The position numbers were made by a program, and so were the translations under genes. From Raineya sp964654605 (lineage in GTDB: Bacteria; Bacteroidota; Bacteroidia; Cytophagales; Thermonemataceae), in assembly GCA_964654605.1 (NCBI GenBank), contig CAZZLW010000093.1, forward strand, positions 27,991 through 91,990: a stretch of 64,000 nucleotides of DNA, in the 5' to 3' direction. Positions 1 to 7,002 of this stretch are shown here, in pieces. Below the pieces are notes generated by a model. That model saw only the letters and a list, made by a program, of their open reading frames with translations, did not search any database and had not been told where the DNA came from. Within the stretch, counting starts at the first letter, position 1; every line of letters starts with the position of its first letter.

Positions 1-1
1 C

Positions 2-1084
2 CGTCCTATTACTACGGCAGTGCCTTTTCTGCTTATTCCTTCTGATGCTCGTGCCGCAGGTATGGGTGATGTAGGAGTAGCCACTTCGCCTGATGCTTTT
101 GCTACGCACTGGAATCCTGCTAAACTTGCTTTTGTTGATAAGGAGTATGGAGTTGCCTTGTCTTATACGCCCTGGTTGCGTCAGCTTGTCAATGATATGG
201 CAATTTCACATCTAGCGGGCTATTACAAATTTTCGGACAAAGAAGCTGTATCTTTGGGAATGACCTACTTTGATATGGGCGATATAAATTTTACAGATAA
301 CTTTGGTAACCCAATGGGAGATTATCGCCCTCGTGAGTTTTCCATTCGTTCTCATTACTCTCGCAAACTTACCGAAAATTTGAGCTTATCTATTGGAGCG
401 TTTTGGGTGCATAGTAATATTGCTAACCTCTTTTTCACGGGCAATGGTGCCACAGGACAAGCCAAGCCGGGTAATTCGGGAGGCGTGGATATTGGGGCTT
501 TCTACCAAAAACAAGGTTTAAATTTATCAGGTACAGAATTTGATTTTGCTGTGGGAGCCGCTATCACAAACTTGGGAGCAAAAATCTCTTATACAGGGGA
601 TAACCAAAGAGATTTTCTACCTACCAACTTACGTTTGGGAGGTTCGGGTACGCTCAAATTAGATGAACTCAACAAAATTACTGCCGCTTTGGATTTGAAT
701 AAACTTATGGTGCCTACTCCTTCGCCCAATCGCTTGCCTCGTGATATAGGACTTCTAAGTGGTCTGTTTTCCTCTTTTGGCGATGCTCCCGATGGTATCA
801 GAGAAGAGCTACAAGAGTTTATGATGAACTTTGGGGCAGAATACGTGTATAACGATATGTTTATGGGACGCTTGGGACTTGCAATGGAACACAAAAATAA
901 AGGTGATAGAAAGTATGCTACTATTGGCTTGGGAGCAAGATACAATGTTTTCGGTTTAGATGTAGCCTATATGATACCTTTCAAACGTACTAATCCGCTT
1001 ACTGATACTTTCCGTGTAACTCTGATGGTAAATTTTGGCGGAAAGGATAAAACTTCTGCTCCACCTCCTGCTGAAAATGAATAA
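2..1084 (+). CDS. porV: PorV-family type IX secretion outer-membrane protein (5' end outside window)
   Basis: An outer-membrane beta-barrel of the PorV/LptO (FadL-like) family. In the type IX secretion system PorV binds cargo carrying C-terminal sorting domains and works with the PorU sortase at the cell surface. The frame is open from base 2. The segment reading TTAVPFLLIPSDARAAGMGD is the conserved start of the mature barrel, so the GTG at 20 is an internal Val and the signal peptide lies upstream of the window. Alternating hydrophobic strands run through the remaining ~350 residues, including a WNPAK motif near the start, and the protein ends on a typical final strand (TLMVNFGG) plus a short polar tail. 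A hairpin terminator follows. Identification rests on sequence pattern. A PorQ/PorP-like relative is the main alternative. Confidence 0.85.
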   Translation, partial: RPITTAVPFLLIPSDARAAGMGDVGVATSPDAFATHWNPAKLAFVDKEYGVALSYTPWLRQLVNDMAISHLAGYYKFSDKEAVSLGMTYFDMGDINFTDNFGNPMGDYRPREFSIRSHYSRKLTENLSLSIGAFWVHSNIANLFFTGNGATGQAKPGNSGGVDIGAFYQKQGLNLSGTEFDFAVGAAITNLGAKISYTGDNQRDFLPTNLRLGGSGTLKLDELNKITAALDLNKLMVPTPSPNRLPRDIGLLSGLFSSFGDAPDGIREELQEFMMNFGAEYVYNDMFMGRLGLAMEHKNKGDRKYATIGLGARYNVFGLDVAYMIPFKRTNPLTDTFRVTLMVNFGGKDKTSAPPPAENE

Positions 1085-1102
1085 ACATTTTGTCATTCAA
1101 AC

Positions 1103-1136
1103 AAAAAGCCTTGAAGCCCTTACTTCAAGGTTTTTT
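1103..1136 (+). terminator. Rho-independent terminator after porV
   Basis: The inverted repeat CCTTGAAG / CTTCAAGG has a 6-nt loop (1117-1122). It is extended by an A-run on the left and a T-run on the right. It lies 19 bp after the porV stop and before efp, so efp is probably transcribed separately. Confidence 0.85.
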
Positions 1137-1191
1137 GTTTTTGGATTGTTTTGAAAAAAAACTAAATTTGCACCCAAAAATTAAAAACCTT

Positions 1192-1755
1192 ATGGCAAAA
1201 GCATCAGATGTATCTCGTGGAAATTTTATTCGCTTCAATGGCGAAATTATGCAAGTAATAGAGTTAGAACATCGCACTCCGGGTAACTTGCGAGCTTTTT
1301 ATCAGATGAAAATGCGAAATGTTAAGAATGGTAAACTTGCTGAAAATCGTTTTCGTCCTGATGAAACCGTAGATATTGTAAGGGTAGAGGTGAAGGAAAT
1401 GATGTATTCGTACCGTGATGGAGAAAATTTGGTATGTATGGATAATGAAACCTATGACCAAGTCTATATTCCTGAGGTTGCATTTGGCGAAGGCATACAA
1501 TTTTTGAAAGAGGGTGCTACGGTGAAGGTGAGTTTTGATGACACCAATACCCCTATTTTGGTAGAATTACCCGCTTCGGTAGAGCTTTTAGTAACTTATA
1601 CCGAACCGGGTGTAAAGGGCGATACTGCTACCAAAACACTCAAACCTGCCACTTTGGAAACAGGGGCAACCATTAGCGTTCCTTTGTTTGTGAATGAAGG
1701 CGAACTTATCCGTGTGAATACACTCACAGGTGAGTATATGGAGAGGGTAAAGTAG
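1192..1755 (+). CDS. efp: Elongation factor P
   Basis: Translation factor EF-P (187 aa) binds between the P and E sites of the ribosome and relieves stalling at polyproline. The three-domain architecture and length fit: an N-terminal KOW-like domain, a central OB domain (VEVKEMMYSYRDG... is characteristic) and a C-terminal OB domain ending in the family signature GELIRVNTLTGEYMERVK. The start at 1192 (MAKASD) was chosen over a longer frame because upstream codons overlap the porV terminator and are not conserved-looking. The loop that carries the modified Lys34 in E. coli reads PGNLRAF here: Asn32 sits at the Lys position and Arg34 two residues later, so lysyl-lysine modification on that residue is not possible. 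A hairpin terminator follows. Confidence 0.95.
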   Translation: MAKASDVSRGNFIRFNGEIMQVIELEHRTPGNLRAFYQMKMRNVKNGKLAENRFRPDETVDIVRVEVKEMMYSYRDGENLVCMDNETYDQVYIPEVAFGEGIQFLKEGATVKVSFDDTNTPILVELPASVELLVTYTEPGVKGDTATKTLKPATLETGATISVPLFVNEGELIRVNTLTGEYMERVK

Positions 1756-1777
1756 TCATTTAGCTTTATACCAATAA

Positions 1778-1806
1778 AAGTCCTTGAAAACATCATTCAA
1801 GGACTT
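1778..1806 (+). terminator. Hairpin terminator after efp
   Basis: A perfect 11-bp inverted repeat (AAGTCCTTGAA / TTCAAGGACTT) has a 7-nt loop and starts 22 bp after the efp stop. The downstream T-tract is weak (GTGTGTTTTA). Its core matches the porV terminator stem, so the two hairpins may be related. Confidence 0.7.
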
Positions 1807-1905
1807 GTGTGTTTTAGTAGTCCCTTAAAAACTATCAAATGTTAATGGATAGATATGCTCAAAATGGTAAAAAATATGGTAGAAATTAGCAAGAAATTTA
1901 GTATA

Positions 1906-1951
1906 TTTGCAAAAAACCTAGCCAAAATATGTTAGGCAAACGTTGGAAACC
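1906..1951 (+). repeat. Diverged ~46-bp repeat, copy 1
   Basis: Starts TTTGCAAAAAACCT and ends GGCAAACGTTGGAAACC. It aligns at roughly 75-80% by eye with 2868-2913. The two copies bracket the lipoprotein gene at 2080-2844 in the same orientation. In both copies similar CTTNCAAGAT and TTTTCAC stretches follow downstream. The surrounding gap (1807-2079) also holds a TATATTTG promoter-like -7 box at 1902-1909 without a convincing -33 box, and no gene. Confidence 0.5.
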
Positions 1952-2079
1952 CTGTAAGGTTTACAAAAACTTACAAGATTAAGTCTCTTTTCGTTCAAAA
2001 ATTTTCACTTTTTCCCAAAATTTTTTTCAATCTAAATTCAAAACTACTTTTTAAGGGACTAATAAATGATTTCTGTAAA

Positions 2080-2844
2080 ATGTCAAAGTTTTGGATTAAC
2101 ATTTTAGGTATTGTATCGCTTCTTTTTGGTTGTAAGGACAATCGCTATAAGGTGATTGCTTCCTATAAAGATGGCAAGGACATACTTGAATTTAAATTGT
2201 ATTCTGAAACCTCTTGGGGAGTTAAGTATGAGGCGATAATGTGTTTTTTCAATAAAAGGCGGGTAGATTACTTGGGATTTTTGAAAGGTATAGAGGGGGG
2301 ATATGCCAAAACATTTCCTGTTCAGGAAAAACACCGTCTTTTAATTAAAAAGTACATAAAAATAAAGCATTCGGCTGATACCAAAGGGCTTATACCTTGG
2401 TTTATTTGGGTAACCCCAGATGACTTCAAAGAATTTGAATATGAGAAAATTGCTCACCTTATTAGCACCAACAGCGATGATATACTGCAAAAGTTCGTAG
2501 ATTCCGGCGAAAATAATTACATCGGTACAGTTGCTTATTTTGACTTTGATCAGCTAAAACCTGATACATTCCTGCTGAAAAAGCCTGATTTTTTAGGTGT
2601 TGTACAGATTATTCCACAAGGTTTGGTAAGTTTTGATAAAGAGGAGGGGTCAAGAAAAATTGGTACTATGATTGGGAAACTGGACAGGACAGGAAAAATT
2701 CTAATTATGGATCCTAATTTTAACTTTTCAGGAGATTTCATCAACCCAGATGAGGTATTACTGGCAAAAAACAATAAAGGACAAATGCTAAAAGATTGTT
2801 TCATCATAGAATTTGAATCTCCCAATCCCAATAATCAAAACTAA
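2080..2844 (+). CDS. Putative lipoprotein of unknown function
   Basis: A 254-aa protein whose first 20 residues look like a lipoprotein signal: a short basic start, a hydrophobic stretch (INILGIVSLLF) and a lipobox-like LLFGC. The lipidated Cys would be residue 18. If so, it is anchored in the inner or outer membrane facing the periplasm or surface. The rest is a mixed polar and aromatic sequence with no motif I recognise. One stretch, LDRTGKILIMDPN, looks like a beta-hairpin. It stands alone between two diverged repeats, which suggests it came in as an inserted unit. The start at 2080 is the only one that keeps the signal sequence. Function unknown. Confidence 0.6.
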   Translation: MSKFWINILGIVSLLFGCKDNRYKVIASYKDGKDILEFKLYSETSWGVKYEAIMCFFNKRRVDYLGFLKGIEGGYAKTFPVQEKHRLLIKKYIKIKHSADTKGLIPWFIWVTPDDFKEFEYEKIAHLISTNSDDILQKFVDSGENNYIGTVAYFDFDQLKPDTFLLKKPDFLGVVQIIPQGLVSFDKEEGSRKIGTMIGKLDRTGKILIMDPNFNFSGDFINPDEVLLAKNNKGQMLKDCFIIEFESPNPNNQN

Positions 2845-2867
2845 TTATTTCCGACTTTTGCAACAAC

Positions 2868-2913
2868 TTTGCTAAAAACCTTTCAAAAATATGTTTAGCA
2901 AAAGTTAGAAGCC
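2868..2913 (+). repeat. Diverged ~46-bp repeat, copy 2
   Basis: Partner of 1906-1951. In this copy the ends can pair imperfectly: AACTTTGCTAAA upstream of the copy's core against TTTAGCAAAAGTT, with one bulge, so a hairpin can form. This may be a recombination or transposition relic. No transposase lies near. Confidence 0.5.
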
Positions 2914-2995
2914 ATAGGCATTTCCGCTTACTTGCAAGATATTTTCACTTCTCTGCTTTGCTTGGATAGTAGCGAAGGGTTTCAAACAAATATAA

Positions 2996-3157
2996 GCTAT
3001 TGTACCCCAAGACGTTTGCTTACGCTTGGCTTCAATCCGTTTTCAAGAAACTACTTACACTATTGCCGAAATTCGGGCAAGTGTAAAAAGTGCTTATACC
3101 AAAAACTTACACGAACACGGAAAATATACTTGGAACTATGGCAAAAGAAAAGAATGA
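2996..3157 (+). pseudogene. C-terminal remnant of a mobile-element protein (possibly primase)
   Basis: An open frame follows a TAA at 2993-2995 and lacks a start. It encodes about 53 residues that read as real protein, including TYTIAEIRASVKSAYTKNL and HGKYTWNYGKRKE, and ends in TGA. It overlaps the next start at 3138 by 20 bp, as operonic neighbours do. The AEIRASVKSAY pattern resembles the tail of primase-type proteins of Bacteroidota integrative elements, but the match is from memory and weak. The 5' part is missing. The gap between 2914 and 2995 shows nothing else. Confidence 0.4.
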
Positions 3158-3582
3158 TATTTTTAGCCTTACCGAAAGGTATCTTACCGAAAAATACGAC
3201 TTACGGCGAAATACCATTACTTTTGAGGTTGAAATAAGTCTTAAAGGCGAAAATAAATTTGAAGTGATAAGTTTTGAGGATATTTTCAAAGAATTAAGAG
3301 TTGCGGGGATAAATATCCGTGAAAACTTCTTGAAAATCATTTTGAAAAGCAGTTTTGTTCCTGATTTTAACCCTTTTTTGAGCTACTTTGAAAGTTTGCA
3401 TTTTCCTGAAAAAGACTACATAAAAGACTTATGTGGTTTTTTAGAGGTAGAAACTGAACCAAAAGAGTTTTACAATTCTTTTAGGCAAAGCCCTTCAAAG
3501 CCTTAAATATGTAAGAAGTTCCAAACGCATTGAAAGGTGTAAATTTACGAAATACGGCTACTACATAATTTTCAACAAATAG
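3138..3582 (+). pseudogene. VirE/DUF3874-type primase-helicase, internally deleted and frameshifted
   Basis: The frame from 3138 (MAKEKNDIF) gives about 115 residues typical of the N-terminus of the VapE/VirE-like proteins of Bacteroidota integrative elements: SLTERYLTEKYDLRRN, FKELRVAGINI, then PDFNPFLSYFESL. It then stops at 3506. In another frame, codons from about 3457 to the TAG at 3580-3582 encode LGKALQSLKYVRSS and YGYYIIFN, resembling the C-terminal winged domain of the same family. The central P-loop helicase domain (several hundred residues) is absent. I infer a large internal deletion with a frame change. This is a dead relic of an integrated element, and the fragment just upstream fits the same element. 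Confidence 0.6.
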
Positions 3583-3689
3583 ACAAAAATAAAAAAAGTG
3601 CAATTTTCAAGAACACTTTTTTATTGATTTTTTCAAAAAAATGAAGAATCTCAAAACTTTCTTACTTTTGTACAAAAAAAATAAATCTT

Positions 3690-4115
3690 ATGGGTTACGA
3701 TTTGCAAGGTATAGGAATGGCACGTCCTGCCGTTTCTCATCAGCAGTTTGCAAGAAACATTGTCATAAATTTTTACTTGCTTACAAAGTTTGAAAGGATT
3801 GAGGCTTTCCAGGAAGGCACGGCAAACAATAAGCCTACTTGCGAAAAAGTCCCTGATGTTACTTTTGTAGATATTGAAACTGAAAAAGTTTTGGTTTCGG
3901 TGGAAATAGAAAAGATTTGGAGCAGTGAAACCATTTGGAAAATTAAGGAGAGTTTAATAGGTAGGTATAAACATCAAGAAGTTTTTTTGTACAATTACCG
4001 AAAAAATCTTTGGCGAAAATACTATAAAAAAGGTAAAGAAATTTTATTTGCTGAAACTGCTTACAGCGATATTTTGCAAATAAATTTGACTGATTTATTG
4101 GTATTAAATAAGTGA
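3690..4115 (+). CDS. Small PD-(D/E)XK-like protein, probably truncated by an in-frame stop
   Basis: A 141-aa frame. The middle looks like a restriction-fold core: PDVTF (Asp56), a short hairpin, then VSVEIEK (Glu72, Glu74, Lys75) and a helix with Lys and Arg. That spacing fits a PD-(D/E)XK nuclease-like fold, but I cannot confirm catalytic residues. A -7-like box (TACTTTTG, 3663-3670) lies upstream. The TGA at 4113-4115 is followed in the same frame by 52 more sense codons, so this may be a nonsense mutant of a ~194-aa protein. An internal ATG at 3717 is an alternative start. It sits among mobile-element debris. Function uncertain. Confidence 0.5.
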   Translation: MGYDLQGIGMARPAVSHQQFARNIVINFYLLTKFERIEAFQEGTANNKPTCEKVPDVTFVDIETEKVLVSVEIEKIWSSETIWKIKESLIGRYKHQEVFLYNYRKNLWRKYYKKGKEILFAETAYSDILQINLTDLLVLNK

Positions 4116-4274
4116 TTTCAGGCTGATTTTCGGCTGATTTTTCGGGTAAGCGATAATGTAAAAAATCGCTCCACACGTCAAAACAGAGGTTTTCCTCATG
4201 TAAAAGAGAAAAAAGGCATATTCGTTAGTTATAGCTTTGATGAATTTCTAAAAATTATTGAAAAAATTGAATAG
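4116..4274 (+). pseudogene. In-frame continuation of the 3690 gene beyond its stop
   Basis: The frame of the preceding gene stays open after its TGA for 52 codons, to a TAG at 4272-4274. It ends in protein-like sequence (NRGFPHVKEKKGIFVSYSF, then DEFLKIIEKIE). It starts with an 11-bp tandem duplication (GGCTGATTTTC twice). Either the upstream gene was interrupted by the TGA, or this is a fragment of another gene. Confidence 0.4.
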
Positions 4275-4279
4275 TTTTG
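4272..4279 (+). promoter_or_regulatory. -7 box (TAGTTTTG) in front of the Fic gene
   Basis: Matches the Bacteroidota -7 consensus TAnnTTTG and lies 20 bp before the Fic ATG. No good -33 element is visible at the right distance, so this is only a weak call. Confidence 0.35.
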
Positions 4280-4298
4280 TCAAAAATTACGTTTGGGT

Positions 4299-5057
4299 AT
4301 GGATTTTAAGAGGGTTCATTCGTTAATGCAGGAATACAAAAGGCTTTCCAAAAATTTTATAGATGTGGAAAAATACAGCTACTATGCGATTACACATCAC
4401 TCTACAAGCATAGAAGGAAGCACGCTTAAAGAGAAAGAGGTTATCAACTTGTTGGAGTATGGAATGGGTAGTAAAAAGCCTTTTGAACATCAACTAATGG
4501 TATCTGACCACCACAAAGCCTTAATGTTCGTTTTAGAAACCGCCAAAGAAAAAAAGCCAATCACGGTAGATTTCATACAGCAAATCAATGCCAAAGTAAT
4601 GCAAAATACAGGAAAAACTTATTTTACGGCATTAGGCGATTTTGATAGTAGCAAAGGCGAATTACGGTTATTTTCGGTCAGGGCTGGCAATAGAACTTTC
4701 CCTGACTACAAAAAGCTACCTAAATTGCTGAAAGATTTTTGTGAGCAAACAAGTCAAGAGCTAAAAAAGGCAAGAAGCACAGAAAAAAAATTGTTGCTTT
4801 CTTTCAAAGCACATTTTGATTTTGTGAGCATACACCCTTTTGCCGATGGCAACGGCAGAACCTCTCGCCTGCTGATGAACTACATACAAGCCTATTTCAA
4901 TTTGCCTTTGTCTATTGTTTTTTTAGAAAACCGAATGGAATACATTGAGGCTTTGGAAAAAAGCCGAAAAGATGATGAGCTTACACCTCTCTATGAATTT
5001 ATGTTGCGTCAGTATGAAAAGTTTTTGAGAAAGGAAATTAAGTTGCTGAAATCTTGA
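4299..5057 (+). CDS. Fic-domain AMPylase-type protein, class II
   Basis: A 252-aa Fic protein, which transfers AMP (or another nucleotide moiety) to a target side chain. The catalytic motif HPFADGNGRTSR is complete at residues 179-190, with His179 as the base. An N-terminal inhibitory motif of (S/T)xxxE(G/N) form, STSIEG, lies at residues 35-40 (Ser35, Glu39), defining a class II, self-inhibited enzyme. Helical segments around both motifs and the length suit a compact class II Fic protein. I chose the ATG at 4299. A TTG two codons earlier is possible. No separate antitoxin is adjacent, as expected for class II. It lies in the accessory patch, tail-to-tail with an HTH gene, and may have arrived with the mobile element. 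The target is not predictable from sequence. Confidence 0.9.
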   Translation: MDFKRVHSLMQEYKRLSKNFIDVEKYSYYAITHHSTSIEGSTLKEKEVINLLEYGMGSKKPFEHQLMVSDHHKALMFVLETAKEKKPITVDFIQQINAKVMQNTGKTYFTALGDFDSSKGELRLFSVRAGNRTFPDYKKLPKLLKDFCEQTSQELKKARSTEKKLLLSFKAHFDFVSIHPFADGNGRTSRLLMNYIQAYFNLPLSIVFLENRMEYIEALEKSRKDDELTPLYEFMLRQYEKFLRKEIKLLKS

Positions 5058-5261
5058 CTACTCAAACAAACTTTCTACAAATCTTTCTACTTCTTTTTCT
5101 TCATAACCAAGATTATAGAGTATAAATCTTGCGTCTGAAGACATTAGTGTTTTAGATTTTATCAAATATTTCTTTTCTTTTGGCAAAAAAGCCCTCATTC
5201 TTCTATACAAAGTAGACCTACTCATTTTTATTCTTTCACACAATTGCGATTTTGTTATCAT
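5058..5261 (-). CDS. Small helix-turn-helix protein
   Basis: A 67-aa minus-strand protein starting at the ATG complementary to 5259-5261. A longer TTG start at 5309 is less likely. The N-terminal half reads as a helix-turn-helix: ITKSQLCERI, turn, MSRSTLYRRMRAF. Ser-Arg-Ser-Thr-Leu-Tyr in the recognition helix resembles excisionase or small regulator proteins. The C-terminal half (SSDARFILYNLGY, then EEKEVERFVESLF) looks helical. It is the only convincing minus-strand gene in the window, ends one base from the Fic stop, and diverges from the large phage operon across the repeat array at 5321-5440. That makes it a plausible regulator of that operon. Binding is inference. Confidence 0.6.
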   Translation of the reverse strand: MITKSQLCERIKMSRSTLYRRMRAFLPKEKKYLIKSKTLMSSDARFILYNLGYEEKEVERFVESLFE

Positions 5262-5320
5262 ATCAAGTATTTTTTTACCAAAAATACTAAAAAATGCTTG
5301 TTTGTGCAAATTTGTGTTAC

Positions 5321-5440
5321 ATCAAATTCGCTAAAATTCAATAATTTTGGTTCAAATTCGTTCAAGTTTGTTTTTTAATTTGCACAAATTAGTACAAATT
5401 AGTTCAAATGTATTCAAATTCATTTAAGTTCGTTTTCAAA
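5321..5440. repeat. Array of 10-bp-phased TTCAAATT-like units
   Basis: Twelve consecutive decamers line up in exact 10-bp register. Examples are ATCAAATTCG, TTCAAATTCG (5351-5360), TTCAAGTTTG, TGCACAAATT, AGTACAAATT, AGTTCAAATG and TATTCAAATT. The (T/A)CAAATT core shifts register once around 5371-5380. The array fills the space between the divergent HTH gene and the promoter at 5452. Helical phasing suggests a curved operator or iteron-like protein-binding array. Confidence 0.65.
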
Positions 5441-5451
5441 AATACGCTCTA

Positions 5452-5482
5452 TTGCCTTCAAAAACACGCTTTTGTAGCTTTG
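5452..5482 (+). promoter_or_regulatory. Promoter of the tailless-phage operon
   Basis: TTG at 5452-5454, a 20-bp spacer, then TAGCTTTG at 5475-5482. This fits the Bacteroidota sigma consensus (TTG/TTTG, N19-21, TAnnTTTG). The expected start of transcription is near 5489, which argues against the upstream ATG at 5485 as the first gene's start. Confidence 0.6.
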
Positions 5483-5526
5483 TGATGAGCTTATTACTCA
5501 AATTTTATTTCCAAAATTGTGTGTTT

Positions 5527-6048
5527 GTGAAGGACGGAACAATTAAAATAGCGACATTATTCACGGGTATTGGTATAATTGGGTGGAGTTCGTATTTACT
5601 TGCCCTTAAACGAGCCGCCAGCAATATACAGATTGAAACAAATCTAAATGTAGATGCTTCATTTGAGGGCTTACAAATCCATTCAGACCCTATCATAAAA
5701 AACCCTACTCGTTTCAGCTTTGAAATTTCACACCCTTTCGTAAATCTTTTACTCAAAAAATCTGACGGCAAGACTACTTCTATTGGTAGTAGCAACCCAC
5801 GTAATCAGTTTTATACTATCCCCAGTGCGGGTTCTGTTTCGCTTGATAGAATTACTATCAATGTAAATTGGCGAAACTTACCTATACTTTTGCAAGAAGC
5901 ACGCAAGGGTAAGATTGAAATAGTTACGGAAACAATGCTGAACGTAACGTTACAAAAACTTTTTAATATGCGTTTGCCCATAACCGATAAACAAACGCAT
6001 AGCATAGACACAAGTAAAATATCACATTGGCTCACGTCAATTTTTTAG
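5527..6048 (+). CDS. Membrane-anchored beta-rich protein, first gene of the phage operon
   Basis: A 173-aa protein if the GTG at 5527 (MKDGTIKIATLF) is used. The ATG at 5485 would add 14 residues but falls on the predicted transcription start. One transmembrane segment spans residues ~7-27 (IATLFTGIGIIGWSSYLLAL), followed by basic KR. The remainder alternates hydrophobic and polar residues (IQIETNLNVDASFEG, then ITINVNWRNLPILL) and looks like a small beta-sandwich, somewhat like LEA/WHy domains. It is followed 4 bp later by the transglutaminase-like gene. I do not recognise the family. Context suggests a virion membrane protein. Confidence 0.6.
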   Translation: MKDGTIKIATLFTGIGIIGWSSYLLALKRAASNIQIETNLNVDASFEGLQIHSDPIIKNPTRFSFEISHPFVNLLLKKSDGKTTSIGSSNPRNQFYTIPSAGSVSLDRITINVNWRNLPILLQEARKGKIEIVTETMLNVTLQKLFNMRLPITDKQTHSIDTSKISHWLTSIF

Positions 6049-6052
6049 AAAA

Positions 6053-7000
6053 ATGGAAGCCAAAGGGAAAAGAGCCATTGCAGACGGCAAGGAATACGAA
6101 AAATATTTTGATGTAGCCCTCGGTACTACCGAAGTGATTGAAAAATACGCCGACCTTTCCGATACGATTGATTTAATGCAAAAAGCAATAGCAGAAAGCA
6201 TACCGCAAACGGCACGTATCAGTAAGGTTTTGAAAGGCAAAGATATTTACGAAACGTGCAAAAATATTTGGCACTTTGTCTATAAGCATATTGCTTACCG
6301 CAGAGATGAAAAGGGTAAAGAGCAAGTCCGTACAGCTTTGCGGACTTGGCAAGATAGGCACAAAGGCGTGGATTGTGATTGTTACACGGTATTTATTTGC
6401 TCTATCTTGTGCAATTTGGGCATAGCCAATAGCTTTCGCATAGCAAAATATAATAAAAATGTAGGTTTTCAGCACGTTTATCCGATAGTGCCTTATGAAA
6501 ACGCAAGAGGTTACATTGTAATTGATTGTGTTTTAGATGAATTTGACAAAGAACACCCTTTTATAGAAAAAAAAGATTACAAAATAACTATGGAAAATCT
6601 TGGATTTATTACCGAAGACCGCAAAGGTTACGATTATGTACCTGACAACGAATTTTTGAACGGCGAAATAGGCGTTGTACCTATATTGGCTGTTGGTGCA
6701 GGAATTGCAAAAGGTGGGGCATTAGCAAACATTTTAAGCAAAGGTAGTGGTATTTTGCAAAATGTAGGTGGAGCTGTTGGGAGTGTAGTACAGAATGTAG
6801 GTAAAATTCTTGGTATTGGCAAAAACAAAGAAGCTGCCGATGAAGCCGAAAGAGTGCTTGCAGAAGCAAAAGGTAGATTGCAAGCTCTCAAAACACAAGT
6901 GCCACAAGAAATTGAGCAAATGCGTCAAATGGTGGCACAAGCCAAACAGAATTACGAAAACGAGCTTAATCAACTAATGCAAGTCTTAAATTCTATCTAA
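6053..7000 (+). CDS. Transglutaminase-like protein with a glycine-rich hydrophobic segment
   Basis: A 315-aa protein with a transglutaminase-core/cysteine-protease pattern: GVDCDCYTVF (Cys108), FQHVYPIV (His141) and IVIDCVLD (Asp158) supply a Cys-His-Asp triad in the right order and spacing. Such folds can cut or join peptides. Residues ~208-257 are Gly/Ala/Val-rich and hydrophobic, suggesting membrane insertion. Residues ~262-315 form a coiled coil (EAERVLAEAKGRLQALK). Together these suggest a membrane-associated virion enzyme, perhaps for penetration or for processing capsid proteins. Cys110 next to Cys108 is a possible alternative nucleophile. It sits 2 bp before the next gene. The substrate is unknown. 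Confidence 0.7.
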   Translation: MEAKGKRAIADGKEYEKYFDVALGTTEVIEKYADLSDTIDLMQKAIAESIPQTARISKVLKGKDIYETCKNIWHFVYKHIAYRRDEKGKEQVRTALRTWQDRHKGVDCDCYTVFICSILCNLGIANSFRIAKYNKNVGFQHVYPIVPYENARGYIVIDCVLDEFDKEHPFIEKKDYKITMENLGFITEDRKGYDYVPDNEFLNGEIGVVPILAVGAGIAKGGALANILSKGSGILQNVGGAVGSVVQNVGKILGIGKNKEAADEAERVLAEAKGRLQALKTQVPQEIEQMRQMVAQAKQNYENELNQLMQVLNSI

Positions 7001-7002
7001 CT

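Noticed and set aside
589..945. Minus-strand open frame inside porV
   Set aside because: Shadow of the barrel gene. No start context, and composition mirrors the plus-strand codons.
1906..1951. Integron attC site (GTTAGGC and CGTTGG-like cores near the repeats)
   Set aside because: The R' core GTTRRRY is present once, but the matching inverse core and the attC secondary structure are missing, and the second copy lacks it.
2932..3237. 101-aa frame with Cys residues before the VirE relic
   Set aside because: Conflicts with a better protein-like fragment in another frame (2996-3157) and with the VirE start, and shows no recognisable pattern.
4299..5261. Fic/HTH pair as a toxin-antitoxin operon
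   Set aside because: The genes are convergent, not co-transcribed, and the Fic protein carries its own inhibitory motif, so no antitoxin partner is needed.
5321..5440. CRISPR array
   Set aside because: Units are 10 bp, degenerate and without spacers, and no cas gene is near.
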